64,000 nt of DNA from an uncultured Ruminiclostridium sp. Lineage in GTDB: Bacteria; Bacillota; Clostridia; Oscillospirales; Ruminococcaceae. Where the stretch lies: contig CAJUQV010000013.1 in assembly GCA_910588335.1 (NCBI GenBank), forward strand, positions 21,804-85,803, written 5' to 3'. The translations under genes were made by a program, and so were the position numbers. Shown in pieces: positions 26,582-35,923 of the stretch; positions within the stretch are counted from its first letter, which is position 1, and every line of letters begins with the position of its first letter. The notes below the pieces were generated by a model. That model was not told where the DNA came from, ran no database searches, and saw nothing but the letters and a program-made list of their open reading frames with translations.

Positions 26582-28237
26582 TTATTCTTCCTGAAGCTTG
26601 AATCTGTCAAGCTGCTCCTGCAAAAGTCTGGCTTCGGCGAAAAGTTCTTCGCTGAGTGCCGCCGCCTCTTCGCTGTTTGCGGAATTGGTTTGTGTAACGG
26701 TAGCCACTTGTTCAATGCCTATAGTCACCTGACTGATAGCGTCTGCTTCTTCGTCAACGGCGTTTGTGATAGCCACTATGTCGTTGTTGGACTGAAGCAC
26801 AAGTTTCATCGTCTTCTGAAGCGATTCGGAAACCGCCTCAACTATTTTAATGCCCTTTTCGGCGGCGTCTATACAGTTGTCTATAAGCTCCTTGGTAGCC
26901 TTGGCTGCCTGATCGGACTGGTTGGCGAGACTGCGTACTTCGTCCGCTACTACTGCGAAGCCCTTGCCCGCGTCGCCCGCTCTCGCGGCTTCAACAGCGG
27001 CGTTAAGAGCAAGTATATTGGTTTGGTAAGCAATATTTTCGATAGTCGCTATGATCTGACCGATCTGGGAAGAAGTGTTGCTGACGTTTTCCATTGCGGA
27101 AACCATCTCGTTGGCTCTTGTGGTACATACCTCAACCTGTTCCTCGGTCTGCTGAGCGTGTTCTTTTGCTTTAAGTGAAGTTTTTACGTTCTGTGCCGCG
27201 CTCTTTGAAAGGGTATCCAAGGTTGCATACATCTCCTGAACCGCGCTGGCCTGTTCGGTAGTACCCTGCGCCACGGACTGAGAATTTTCGGAAAGCTGTT
27301 CCGCATGACCTGAAATGCGGTGTTCCGCACGGCCGATCTCACCGAGTACTCCGGAAATGGTTTTAATAAAGCTTTCAATCGACTCTTGAATGGAGGTGAA
27401 ATCTCCTATGTAACGAGCTGAGGTGTCAATACTGAAATTGCCTTCGGAAAGCTTTCCCATTATTGAGTTTATATCGGTGACATAACTGTTGATAACGGTA
27501 AGCGAATATTTAAGCGTATGTGCTAACTGTCCCAACTCGTTGTTTGAGTCATATCCTATAACAAGGTTGAGCTGACCCTGTTGAAGAGGTTTAATGTTGT
27601 TGGCAATTCGTACTATGGGTTTAACTATCTTGTTGAGAACAAAGAATACTAAGCTTCCCAAAGATAAGAGCACCAGAGAAAGACAAACGATAGAAGTTCC
27701 GTGCATGATACTGATGGTATTGCTGAGATCCTGCCTGCTTTCCTCGCTCATCATCGTGCCGCGCTCCACAACCTGATCCAGAAGTCCCACAAGGGTGCCT
27801 AAATTATTTTGTATCGTATGACGGTAATAAGCGTGAGCGGCATCGGGATCGCCTTCCAACGTTTCGAGTACGCTTATGGCGGATTGATGCAGTTCCATAT
27901 GAAGCGGCTCTATCTGTTTGCGCAGATCAAGTATTTCAATATCGTCGGTACCTGCTTCGCCATAAAGCCACTGACCGAGAATGCAGGTGGTGTGGTCGGT
28001 GCTGCCGGTAAATTCGGTGCCGTCATATAAAGCGTTGCTTAAATTCAGAACCCATTTATAGTGGGCGCACTCGGCAGTTTGCGCTCTGTCCTGAAGTGCG
28101 GTCACGTTGTCTGCTTTTTCGCGGGTTCTGTCAATACGAATGAGGTTAAACGTAATCATAAAGCTGAACAGCAGCGTTGCGGAAAGCGCGGCTATTACTC
28201 TGATAAGCACTGATCTTTTGATGCTTTTATTTTTCAT
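26582..28237 (-). CDS. Methyl-accepting chemotaxis protein with extracytoplasmic CZB domain
   Basis: 551 residues. Membrane helices at about 12-32 and 178-202 flank an outside domain with the zinc-binding CZB pattern: AHYKWVLNLSNAL, C-x-LGQWLYG, and PLHMELHQSA. A HAMP domain follows (about 203-255), then the signalling hairpin with the invariant tip ENIAYQTNILALNAAVEAARAG. CZB receptors sense zinc or hypochlorite-type oxidants; having the domain outside the cell is less common than in the cytoplasm. No other chemotaxis or flagellar genes are intact in the window. A near-consensus promoter is at 28293-28321. Confidence 0.93.
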   Translation of the reverse strand: MKNKSIKRSVLIRVIAALSATLLFSFMITFNLIRIDRTREKADNVTALQDRAQTAECAHYKWVLNLSNALYDGTEFTGSTDHTTCILGQWLYGEAGTDDIEILDLRKQIEPLHMELHQSAISVLETLEGDPDAAHAYYRHTIQNNLGTLVGLLDQVVERGTMMSEESRQDLSNTISIMHGTSIVCLSLVLLSLGSLVFFVLNKIVKPIVRIANNIKPLQQGQLNLVIGYDSNNELGQLAHTLKYSLTVINSYVTDINSIMGKLSEGNFSIDTSARYIGDFTSIQESIESFIKTISGVLGEIGRAEHRISGHAEQLSENSQSVAQGTTEQASAVQEMYATLDTLSKSAAQNVKTSLKAKEHAQQTEEQVEVCTTRANEMVSAMENVSNTSSQIGQIIATIENIAYQTNILALNAAVEAARAGDAGKGFAVVADEVRSLANQSDQAAKATKELIDNCIDAAEKGIKIVEAVSESLQKTMKLVLQSNNDIVAITNAVDEEADAISQVTIGIEQVATVTQTNSANSEEAAALSEELFAEARLLQEQLDRFKLQEE

Positions 28238-28292
28238 ACAAGTACTTCCTCGCCTTAACTTATTATTGTTTTTTGAATATGTAACTTATTTT

Positions 28293-28321
28293 ATTGTAGC
28301 ATATAAACTTTATTTTGTCAA
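28293..28321 (-). promoter_or_regulatory. Promoter of the chemoreceptor gene
   Basis: Minus strand: TTGACA, 17 bases, TACAAT, 56 bp before the start codon. This is a sigma-70-type rather than a flagellar sigma-28 promoter. Confidence 0.75.
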
Positions 28322-28339
28322 TATCAAAAAGTTAAAAAA

Positions 28340-29152
28340 TCAGTGTAGAATATTTTCGGAGTGGTATTCCCATATTTCTCCGTTTATGCTTATTTCGTAT
28401 TCATACTCCGTATTGCCCGAAATAAATTCTATCTCGTATTTACAACCGGGATTGTGCTGATATCCGTCATAGCCGTGAACTCTGTCAAAGTCGCAATCAA
28501 GCTCTATCTCGGTGAAGATAACTTGTTTTTCGGTAAGCCCTGCGTGATTAAGAGCGATATTTTTTGCTTCCGTTTCCGAAATGGCATCAGATGTACTGTC
28601 AGGATTAACAAAATTGGGATTTGAAATTGTTTCCACGTAATCTTCCGAAGAAAAATCTCCCGGTGCCGAGGTTTCATAAGATGGCGGCTGCGTGTATTGT
28701 GAAACGTTGGATTCTGTTTCCGGTGATGTTATTTTTGTTGTATTTTCCGCAGTATCCGTTGCGGGGGGTTCTTTATTTTCGGACGTGGTTTGTTGGGAAT
28801 TGTCGGAGGAATTTGCGGCGGTCGACGAAATGAGTTTTGATGAATATGACAATATTTCGCCGTCCATACCTATATTATACGCATACTCGGCAGCGTCTGT
28901 GACGAATTCCAATTCGTATTCATACTCGCCGTTTTCACGGTCAAGCTTTACGGATGTAAATGTCACGTTGTTTCCGTTTACTCCTGCGTGATTCAATGCG
29001 ATGGCCTTGGCTTCTTCCTCGGAAAGCCGCTCAGTTTCCTTAGAGTTGTTGTTTAGAGCGGGAAATCCTATATTTTCGGAACATCCGGCCGTAGCGAGAC
29101 AAATTGCGGAGGCAAATATTACCGACAGAATTTTTATGCTTGTTTTTTTCAT
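28340..29152 (-). CDS. Lipoprotein with two PepSY domains
   Basis: 270 residues. A signal peptide with lipobox LATAGC anchors it outside the membrane. Two PepSY-like repeats are separated by a Ser/Thr/Pro/Glu-rich linker: one at about 45-105 (EEEAKAIALNHAGV...YEYELEFVTDAAEYAYNI) and one at about 190-270 (ETEAKNIALNHAGL...YEIEFISGNTEYEYEISI). PepSY domains are thought to inhibit or bind extracytoplasmic peptidases. The start at 29152 is set by GGAGG eight bases upstream, which itself lies within the longer open frame. Confidence 0.9.
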   Translation of the reverse strand: MKKTSIKILSVIFASAICLATAGCSENIGFPALNNNSKETERLSEEEAKAIALNHAGVNGNNVTFTSVKLDRENGEYEYELEFVTDAAEYAYNIGMDGEILSYSSKLISSTAANSSDNSQQTTSENKEPPATDTAENTTKITSPETESNVSQYTQPPSYETSAPGDFSSEDYVETISNPNFVNPDSTSDAISETEAKNIALNHAGLTEKQVIFTEIELDCDFDRVHGYDGYQHNPGCKYEIEFISGNTEYEYEISINGEIWEYHSENILH

Positions 29153-29186
29153 ATTATTATCCTCCATTTAAAAAGTATATACTGGT

Positions 29187-30104
29187 TTACTTAAGGAACC
29201 CCTCGATAATTATATTTTCCGCTTCCTGTTCTGTAAGACCGAGAGTCATAAGTTTTAATATCTGTTCTCCCGCTATCTTTCCGATAGCAGCCTCATGGAT
29301 AAGCTGAGCGTCGGGATTGGCGGCGGTAAGTTCCGGAGCGGCGTTTACCGTAGCTTTATCGGCGATTATCGCGTCGCACTCCGAATGCCCCGTGCACGCG
29401 GCGTTTCCTATAATGCGGGAGCGGTAATTCTGTTTGGAACTGCCCTTTGCCACAGATCTTGATACCAGATTCGTGCCGGAATTTTCACCGTTAAGCTCTA
29501 CCTCAAACTCCGTGTTGGCAACCTGATTGCCGTCGGTCATAAGAGACTCTCTTATAATAAGCTTCGCGTCTTTTCCCACTACCGCCTTTGTCTTGCGGTT
29601 GGTGGAATCAACGCCCTTTATCTGCACCGACTCTATTTCCAATACCGCCCCTTCTTCCAGAAAAGCTTCGGTTACCGGGTCGATGGAGCGGGTTCCGTCT
29701 CCATCTCCTGTTCCTATATGCTTTTCCTTATAGACAACATGAGAATTTTTGCTTAGGAAAAATCTGTGTATACCGTTGTGACGGGCGGTTTCGTGAGTGT
29801 CGGTATGAACGCCGCAGCCCGCGACTATTACAATATCCGAATTTTCACCCACATAAAAATCGTTGTATACAAGATCGTCAATATCGCCTTTTGTTACGCA
29901 GGCGGGTATGGAAACGGTCTCTTTTTTTGTATTGGGTTTTATTTTTATATCTATACCGGGCTTGTCGGTTTTTGTGCTTATATCTATATTTTCCGTAACG
30001 GCGCGGCCCGCGCACTGTCCGTTTTCTCTTATATTATAAGCTCCGGCAAATGTACCCGTCCAGTCGGATACTACGTTGAGAAGCTTTTCGGTTATCAGTT
30101 CCAT
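29187..30104 (-). CDS. SufB/SufD-type Fe-S assembly protein (single short SufBD)
   Basis: 305 residues, shorter than SufB (about 470), covering the beta-helical SufBD core: VIVAGCGVHTDTHETARHNGIHRFFL, LEEGAVLEIESVQIKGVDSTNRKT, and the C-terminal CTGHSECDAIIADKATVNAAPEL...AQLIHEAAIGKIAGEQ. With SufC just upstream it forms a two-gene SUF set like the minimal SmsCB systems of archaea and anaerobic Clostridia, which assemble Fe-S clusters without SufD, SufS or SufE nearby. The gap between sufC and this gene is 30 bp. Confidence 0.9.
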   Translation of the reverse strand: MELITEKLLNVVSDWTGTFAGAYNIRENGQCAGRAVTENIDISTKTDKPGIDIKIKPNTKKETVSIPACVTKGDIDDLVYNDFYVGENSDIVIVAGCGVHTDTHETARHNGIHRFFLSKNSHVVYKEKHIGTGDGDGTRSIDPVTEAFLEEGAVLEIESVQIKGVDSTNRKTKAVVGKDAKLIIRESLMTDGNQVANTEFEVELNGENSGTNLVSRSVAKGSSKQNYRSRIIGNAACTGHSECDAIIADKATVNAAPELTAANPDAQLIHEAAIGKIAGEQILKLMTLGLTEQEAENIIIEGFLK

Positions 30105-30134
30105 TTCTCTGTCCTCCTTTAAAATGGTATATTT

Positions 30135-30848
30135 TTACATTTTAGGGCAAACCTTGCTTCTTACCCCGTCGTTAAGTAGCAGCGGCAGTATCTCATCCTT
30201 CTCGCCGCTGTGTTTTACTTCTCCCCCGCTTATTACCACAATCTCATCCGCAACCGAAAGTATCCTCTCCTGATGTGATATAATTACCAGAGTCTTGTCT
30301 TTCTTTTGCCTTAATTCCTCAAACACCGAAATAAGACTGGTAAAACTCCACAAATCAATTCCCGCCTCAGGTTCGTCAAATACAGCCAGCTTAGACGGTC
30401 TCTCCAGCACCGAGGCTATCTCTATCCTCTTGATTTCCCCTCCAGAAAGCGAAGAGCTTACCTCTCTGTCAATATATTCCCGTGCGCAAAGTCCCACTTT
30501 TCCCAAAACCTCGCACAGCATTTCGTCGCTGCGTTCCTCTCCCGATGAAAGCCTTATCAGATCTCTGACTGTAAGACCCTTGAACCTCACGGGCTGCTGA
30601 AACGCATAGCTTATTCCTTTTCCTGCTCTTTCCGTAACGTTCAGATCCGTTATATCCTCGCCGTCAAGGTATATTTTCCCGGAGTTGGGTTTCTCGATTC
30701 CCGCTATCAGCTTGGCAATAGTGGTTTTTCCGCCTCCGTTGGGTCCGGTCACCGCCACTAAACGGTTATCCGGAACCGTGAACGAAACTCCGTTCAATAT
30801 CTGCTCCCCGCTTGGAGCGCACCATGTTATATCTTTAAGTTCTAACAT
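30135..30848 (-). CDS. sufC: SufC-type ABC ATPase
   Basis: 237 residues from the ATG at 30848 (GGAAG nearby); the upstream part of the open frame is spacer. Walker A GPNGGGKTT, signature LSGGE, Walker B VFDEPEAGIDL and the switch His in ISHQER are intact. SufC powers cluster assembly on SufBD in the cytoplasm. First gene of the SUF pair. It diverges from metF. Confidence 0.92.
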   Translation of the reverse strand: MLELKDITWCAPSGEQILNGVSFTVPDNRLVAVTGPNGGGKTTIAKLIAGIEKPNSGKIYLDGEDITDLNVTERAGKGISYAFQQPVRFKGLTVRDLIRLSSGEERSDEMLCEVLGKVGLCAREYIDREVSSSLSGGEIKRIEIASVLERPSKLAVFDEPEAGIDLWSFTSLISVFEELRQKKDKTLVIISHQERILSVADEIVVISGGEVKHSGEKDEILPLLLNDGVRSKVCPKM

Positions 30849-31004
30849 CAAGTCACTTCCTTTTTCGTTTTCTTTTAAATTCCGCAATAACATTATATAC
30901 TATTTTAGTATAAATTGCAATACCCTATTGAATTTTTTACGGACGTAATCTGTTGCCAAATTCGGATTGCAGTTTTATTTTCTCGAAAGAGAAATAAAAA
31001 ACAC

Positions 31005-31033
31005 TTGCCATAATTAAAAAAATATGGTATTAT
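31005..31033 (+). promoter_or_regulatory. Promoter of metF
   Basis: TTGCCA, 17 bases, TATTAT, 44 bp before the ATG. No SAM riboswitch fits in this short leader. Confidence 0.65.
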
Positions 31034-31076
31034 TATTTTCGGAAAAATCAATAATATATAAAGGACAGAAGAAAAA

Positions 31077-31940
31077 ATGAAAACCACGGATATTTTTAAA
31101 AAGAAAAGAGTATTTTCCTTTGAGGTATTTCCGCCAAAGCGTACAATGCCAATTGAAAAAATTTACGACACTTTAGATGAGCTGGCGGTACTGAAGCCGG
31201 ATTTTATTTCGGTTACATACGGAGCGGGCGGTTCGGCAAGCGCTTACACCATTGAAATTGCATCCAAAATAAAACACGACCTGAAAACAGAAAGTGTTGC
31301 TCATCTCACTTGTCTTTACCTTTCCGAGGAGGAAGCACGGGAAGTCCTGTCCCGTATAGAAGAAAACGGAATAGAAAACGTTCTTGCCCTCCGGGGCGAC
31401 AGTTCTCCCGATTTTGAGCCAAAAAACCGTTTTTGTTATGCGAGCGACCTTATATCGTTTATAAAAGAAAACAATCCGAATTTAAATATCCTGGGCGCTT
31501 GTTATCCCGAAGGACACAGCGAATCCCCCAATAAAATAGATGATCTTCGCTGCCTTAAGAAAAAAACCGATGCCGGCGCAAGCCATCTGGTATCCCAATT
31601 GTTTTTTGACAACAGCCTTTTCTTTGATTTTGCGGAAAAAGCGCGGATCGCGGGAATTGAAGCGCCCATAGAGGCGGGAATAATGCCCGTTGTCAATAAA
31701 AAGCAGATAGAAAGAATGGTTAGCCTATGCGGAGCTTCGCTGCCGGAAAAATTTCTTAAGATAATGAACCGTTATGAAGATAATCCCGAAGCACTTCGAG
31801 ACGCGGGAATCGCCTACGCGGTGGATCAGATAGTGGATTTGGTTACAAGAGGAGTCGACGGTATACACCTGTATACCATGAATAACGCCTATATTGCGAG
31901 AAGAATATGCGAGGCGGTCAAAACGATTATTGAAACCTGA
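31077..31940 (+). CDS. metF: Methylenetetrahydrofolate reductase
   Basis: 287 residues, TIM-barrel flavoenzyme of the MetF family, reducing methylene-THF to methyl-THF, the methyl donor for MetH. FSFEVFPPKRTMPIEKI at the N-terminus, SVTYGAGGS, LTCLYLSEEEAREVL, LALRGDSSPDFE (folate-binding region) and IEAGIMPVVNKKQIERM are characteristic. AAAGGA lies 11 bases before the ATG. It stands alone, close to metH and the activation-domain gene. Confidence 0.94.
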   Translation: MKTTDIFKKKRVFSFEVFPPKRTMPIEKIYDTLDELAVLKPDFISVTYGAGGSASAYTIEIASKIKHDLKTESVAHLTCLYLSEEEAREVLSRIEENGIENVLALRGDSSPDFEPKNRFCYASDLISFIKENNPNLNILGACYPEGHSESPNKIDDLRCLKKKTDAGASHLVSQLFFDNSLFFDFAEKARIAGIEAPIEAGIMPVVNKKQIERMVSLCGASLPEKFLKIMNRYEDNPEALRDAGIAYAVDQIVDLVTRGVDGIHLYTMNNAYIARRICEAVKTIIET

Positions 31941-32033
31941 TTTTATCACTCAGCCGATCAAACGTTTTCGGTAATGCTTGCCTAATAACATAATGGATCG
32001 CATAATTATGTTTCTTTAAATTTTAAAGTACTA

Positions 32034-32062
32034 TTGATTTTTGCCCGATTTTGTGATACAAT
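32034..32062 (+). promoter_or_regulatory. Promoter of the S41-like gene
   Basis: TTGATT, 17 bases, TACAAT, about 70 bp before the ATG. Confidence 0.65.
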
Positions 32063-32130
32063 AAAATGATAATCGGACTGTGAACCGAAAAATAATCCAA
32101 TAAACTATTTTAAATTTAAAAAGGAATACA

Positions 32131-33321
32131 ATGAACAGAAAAGTTTCAGTGAGTATGCTTATAAGCCTTGTGGCAATCGCCTGTGCCATAACCTACGTGG
32201 TCACCGTCACCGTGTCCACCAATATGTTTAACAGGCTTATAGGCGGTGTTACCGAACGCGAGGAAATATATTCAAAAATACAGGAGATAGACACTTACGT
32301 GAGAAGCGCCTCATATTACGATATAGACGAGGAAACGCTTATAAACGGCGTTGTAGGCGGTTATGTCAATGGTCTTGAGGACGCGGGAGCAAGGTATCTC
32401 ACCTCCGCTCAGGCGTATAAGAAAATGCAGGTGGAAAGCGGAACCTTAATTTCAGTGGGATTCGAGGCTGAAAAAGAGGAAAGCGGATATATTGTGGTAT
32501 CTCAAATTTACCCTAACTCACCTGCTTCTTCAATGAATATACAGGTAGGTGACATCATAACGGCGGTAGACGGCGCTAATGTGCTTGAAATGGGAGCTGA
32601 AAACGCCATTAACGCACTTGCGGGAGACGAAAGCACGAATGTGCGCCTTTCACTCCAGAGAAACGGCGAGGGCTTTACCGTCACCGCCACAAGGCGTTCG
32701 TTTACGATACGCTCTGTAAGTTCAAGAGTAGTTTCGGGCTACGGATACATAAGGGTAGACGCCTTAAACGCAGAAACGGAAAGCCAGTTCGTATCCGAGC
32801 TTCAGAATTTACAGGCGGGCGGCGTGTTAGGTTATGTTATAGACGTAAGAAGCTGTACGGGTATATTCGAGCCGGTTTCGGGAATGCTTAACAAGTTCGT
32901 TTCAGGTCAAGTTATTGCCAACGCCAGATACAAAAACGGTACCGTGTCGAAATTCGCGGAAACGCTGGGCGAAGCGGAGATCACCGTTCCCATAACGGTG
33001 ATCGTCAATGAAGAAACCGTGGGAGCGGCGGAGCTTTTCGCCATAAGCCTAAGAGATTTTGCCTCCGCTAAAATAGTGGGTCGCCAGACTGCCGGAAAAG
33101 GAACTATAACCGAAACCAAAAACCTCTCTGACGGCACCGCCATTGTGATTACTACTGCGGAGCTTATCCCAACGGCGTCGAATACACTTTCCGGCGGAAT
33201 AAAGGTTGACTTTTCGGTAGAGCTGAGAGGCGAGCCCGATTACAGCCCCGCCGATGTGTCATCAACCGACCCGCAGATAAGCAAGGCTTTTGAAGTGATT
33301 GAAGGCATGAAAAAAGCGTAA
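32131..33321 (+). CDS. S41/CtpA-like PDZ protein lacking the catalytic serine
   Basis: 396 residues: one N-terminal membrane anchor (about 8-30), a helical region, a PDZ domain (about 105-190; GDIITAVDGANVLEM) and a C-terminal-processing-peptidase core (about 200-390). In active enzymes the nucleophile is the first Ser of the TASASE block and the base is Lys 25 residues later. Here the block reads TVGAAE, with Gly at the serine position, while the Lys in QTAGKGTI is exactly 25 residues on. The protein is therefore predicted to be proteolytically inactive. It could hold or present substrates for another protease. Monocistronic. Confidence 0.85.
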   Translation: MNRKVSVSMLISLVAIACAITYVVTVTVSTNMFNRLIGGVTEREEIYSKIQEIDTYVRSASYYDIDEETLINGVVGGYVNGLEDAGARYLTSAQAYKKMQVESGTLISVGFEAEKEESGYIVVSQIYPNSPASSMNIQVGDIITAVDGANVLEMGAENAINALAGDESTNVRLSLQRNGEGFTVTATRRSFTIRSVSSRVVSGYGYIRVDALNAETESQFVSELQNLQAGGVLGYVIDVRSCTGIFEPVSGMLNKFVSGQVIANARYKNGTVSKFAETLGEAEITVPITVIVNEETVGAAELFAISLRDFASAKIVGRQTAGKGTITETKNLSDGTAIVITTAELIPTASNTLSGGIKVDFSVELRGEPDYSPADVSSTDPQISKAFEVIEGMKKA

Positions 33322-33426
33322 GTATAACGTAAAAATAACATCAATATGACCGCTGCCGGATGTTTCTCGCCTCTTTGGCAGTATGGTTTATGAAATTTTG
33401 CAGGAAAAGTCTTTTCATCTTCTGTT
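33322..33426. other. Spacer downstream of the S41-like gene
   Basis: Part of a 420-bp gap before greA. It holds CTGCCGG..., which can pair with TTTGGCAG near 33350-33385 and may be a weak terminator; no gene. The rest of the gap holds the hairpin module and family B element listed next. Confidence 0.4.
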
Positions 33427-33489
33427 CGGTGTGGGATGAAAATCCCACACCGAAATTCGGAATTGCGAAGCAATTCCGGCAACTTGTTT
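33427..33489. repeat. Double-hairpin module, copy 2
   Basis: CGGTGTGGGAT pairs with ATCCCACACCG over four bases, followed by the palindrome GGAATTGCGAAGCAATTCC and CTTGTT, as at 1574-1640. Confidence 0.45.
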
Positions 33490-33620
33490 AGAGCTTGTAT
33501 TCATAGAATATTGCACTCGTCTTTTTGGCAAATTTTGCTAACGATCGCGCTGGAAAGCCTTGCTTTCGACAAAAATTGATCGAAAATCCACGGGCAAATC
33601 CTATGAATACATGTTCTTAA
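33487..33620. mobile_element. MITE-like repeat family B, copy 1
   Basis: About 130 bp with ends GAGCTTGTATTCATAGAAT and ATCCTATGAATACATGTTC, bordered by TTTA and TTAA. The second copy at 57457-57587 is similar along its whole length. Confidence 0.75.
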
Positions 33621-33741
33621 ACTGCTCTTTAATTTATAAAAATCTACTTGTGAGACAAACACGGGGAAATGCTCCCAAAACAGCAAGAGCCCGCCCTTAT
33701 TGGGCGAGTTCTGTGAAAACAATTATCGGAGGAAGAAAGTT

Positions 33742-34218
33742 ATGGCAGACAAGCAGCATGTTTTAACCACGGAAGGTCTTAAAAAACTTCAGGATGAGCT
33801 GGAGGAGCTTAAAAGCGTCAAAAGGCGTGAAATAGCGGATAAAATAAAGGTAGCCCTCTCTTTCGGCGACCTTTCGGAAAACAGCGAGTATGACGAAGCC
33901 AAAAACGAGCAGGGTATAATCGAAGCCCGCATAGCCGAAATAGAAGCCACCCTTCAGAACGTCAAGGTGCTGGATTCCAGCGATCTTTCCACCGAACATG
34001 TGGGCGTGGGCAACAGGGTTGTTTTAAAGGATCTTGAAACCGGCGATGAAACGGAATATCATATAGTAGGCTCAAAGGAAGTGGATATGAGGAAAAAGAA
34101 GATTTCCGACGAGTCCCCGGTGGGAAAAGCCTGCATGGGAAGAGCCAAGGGCGATATCGTGGAAGTAGAAGCTCCCGTGGGCATACTGAAATTTGAGATA
34201 TTGGATATTTCCAAATAA
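33742..34218 (+). CDS. greA: Transcription elongation factor GreA
   Basis: 158 residues. GreA enters the RNA polymerase secondary channel and stimulates cleavage of backtracked transcripts. The N-terminal coiled coil has LTTEGLKKLQDELEELKS and the acidic tip pattern GDLSENSEYDEAK; the C-terminal domain ends SPVGKACMGRAKGDIVEVEAP. The ATG at 33742 is chosen over an upstream one because of GGAGGAAG ten bases before it and the family length. lysS follows 122 bp downstream; greA-lysS order is common in Firmicutes. Confidence 0.95.
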   Translation: MADKQHVLTTEGLKKLQDELEELKSVKRREIADKIKVALSFGDLSENSEYDEAKNEQGIIEARIAEIEATLQNVKVLDSSDLSTEHVGVGNRVVLKDLETGDETEYHIVGSKEVDMRKKKISDESPVGKACMGRAKGDIVEVEAPVGILKFEILDISK

Positions 34219-34292
34219 TCTAATACTCTCAGTATAAAATGGTATTGTCCCCAACACTGATTTTACACTTTTAAAAAGGATTAGTATAATCT
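34216..34292. repeat. Degenerate family F/E-like repeat between greA and lysS
   Basis: TAATCTAATACTC begins at the greA stop codon and the right end reads TTTTAAAAAGGATTAGTATAA, resembling the termini of family F. The interior does not match other copies. Confidence 0.4.
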
Positions 34293-34340
34293 GTCGGGAG
34301 TGTTCACAAAAAGAAAGTATTATGAAAGGTAAAGACATCA

Positions 34341-35888
34341 ATGGCAAAGGAACAGAATGAAATAAAGGAAAACGCCGGCATTGCTCCCGAAGGGGCTTCG
34401 GAAATTACCGAAGAGCAGTACCTGGAGCAGCTTAGCGAACAGCACAGAATAAGGATCGAAAAGCTTAATCAGCTTAAGGCGGATGGGAAAAATCCTTATG
34501 AGATTACCAAATTCCCCGTTTCAATCAAAAACAGCGAGATACGGGCACAGTTCGATAAATACGAAAATGAAACAGTTGCCGTAGCGGGAAGAATCACAAG
34601 CTGGCGTGATATGGGAAAGGCCAATTTTATTGATATTCGCGATTCTTCTGACCGTATGCAGGTTTATGTAAGAATAGACGATGTTGGCGAAGAGAGCTTT
34701 AAGGAATTTAAAAAGTGGGATTTGGGCGATATTGTGGGAATAAAGGGCTTTGTTTTCCGCACCAAAAGGGGGGAAATCTCCGTTCACGCCAAGGAGATAA
34801 CCCTGCTTTCCAAATCTCTTCTGCCCCTTCCCGAAAAGTGGCACGGCTTAAAGGACAAGGAGGAGCGTTACAGAAAGCGTTATCTTGACCTTATCGCGAA
34901 TCCGGAGGTAAAGAACACCTTTATTATCCGTTCTAAGGTGCTGCGTGAAATAAGAAGTTATCTGGACAATTTAGGCTATGTGGAGGTGGACACGCCGGTG
35001 CTTCACACTCTCGAAATAGGAGCTTCGGCACGTCCCTTTGTCACCCACCACAACGCTCTCGACATAGATATGTACCTTAGAATCGAGACGGAGCTGTATC
35101 TGAAAAGACTTATAGTGGGCGGCTTTGACAAGGTTTACGAAGTAGGGCGCATTTTCCGGAATGAAGGAATGGACGCCACCCACAATCCCGAATTTACGTC
35201 CATTGAAATGTATCAGGCATACACGGATTATTTCGGAATGATGGATCTTATCGAAAATATGTACCGCACCATTGCCGTGAAGATATGCGGTACCGACACT
35301 ATTTCCTATCTCGGAACCGATATTGAGATAGGCAAACCGTGGACCCGCATGAAGATGACCGAGGCGGTGAAAAAGTACGCCGAGGTTGATTATTACGGCT
35401 GGACAACCGATGATGAAGCGAGAGCGGCGGCCAAGGCTAAAAACGTTGAGGTAAGCGAAAACGCCACAAAGGGCGATGTTCTTATCGCTTTCTTTGAGGA
35501 ATTTGTAGAGGAAAAGCTGATACAACCTACTATTATTTATGATTATCCCGTTGAAAACTCGCCTTTGGCAAAGAGAAAGCCCGACGAACCCGCATTTACC
35601 GAAAGATTTGAGTATTTCATTTACTCCACGGAGTTTGGCAACGCTTTCTCGGAGCTGAACGATCCTATTGATCAGAAAGAGCGCTTTGTGAAGCAGGTTG
35701 AGCAGAGAAGAAAAGCGGGCGGCACAAACGCGCAGGTGGACGAGGACTTTGTTACGGCTTTGGAATATGGACTCCCTCCCACAGGTGGACTGGGAATGGG
35801 ACTGGATAGATTCGTTATGCTGCTGACCGACAGCGCTTCGATAAGAGACGTGCTGCTGTTTCCAACTATGAAGCCTTGCAGCGAATAA
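34341..35888 (+). CDS. lysS: Lysyl-tRNA synthetase, class II
   Basis: 515 residues. An N-terminal OB-fold anticodon-binding domain (about 75-180; VAVAGRITSWRDMGKANFIDIRD) precedes the class II catalytic core with motif 1 (VEVDTPVLH), motif 2 (YEVGRIFRNEGMDATHNPEFTSIE) and motif 3 (PPTGGLGMGLDRFVMLL). It charges tRNA-Lys. AAAGGTAAAG precedes the ATG. I looked for a T-box leader and saw none. Confidence 0.96.
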   Translation: MAKEQNEIKENAGIAPEGASEITEEQYLEQLSEQHRIRIEKLNQLKADGKNPYEITKFPVSIKNSEIRAQFDKYENETVAVAGRITSWRDMGKANFIDIRDSSDRMQVYVRIDDVGEESFKEFKKWDLGDIVGIKGFVFRTKRGEISVHAKEITLLSKSLLPLPEKWHGLKDKEERYRKRYLDLIANPEVKNTFIIRSKVLREIRSYLDNLGYVEVDTPVLHTLEIGASARPFVTHHNALDIDMYLRIETELYLKRLIVGGFDKVYEVGRIFRNEGMDATHNPEFTSIEMYQAYTDYFGMMDLIENMYRTIAVKICGTDTISYLGTDIEIGKPWTRMKMTEAVKKYAEVDYYGWTTDDEARAAAKAKNVEVSENATKGDVLIAFFEEFVEEKLIQPTIIYDYPVENSPLAKRKPDEPAFTERFEYFIYSTEFGNAFSELNDPIDQKERFVKQVEQRRKAGGTNAQVDEDFVTALEYGLPPTGGLGMGLDRFVMLLTDSASIRDVLLFPTMKPCSE

Positions 35889-35923
35889 AAAATAAGCTAA
35901 TTCTATGTAGCACTTAAACCAAT

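Noticed and set aside
34219..34340. Possible T-box leader before lysS
   Set aside because: Too short and lacks the T-box sequence; it holds a degenerate repeat instead.
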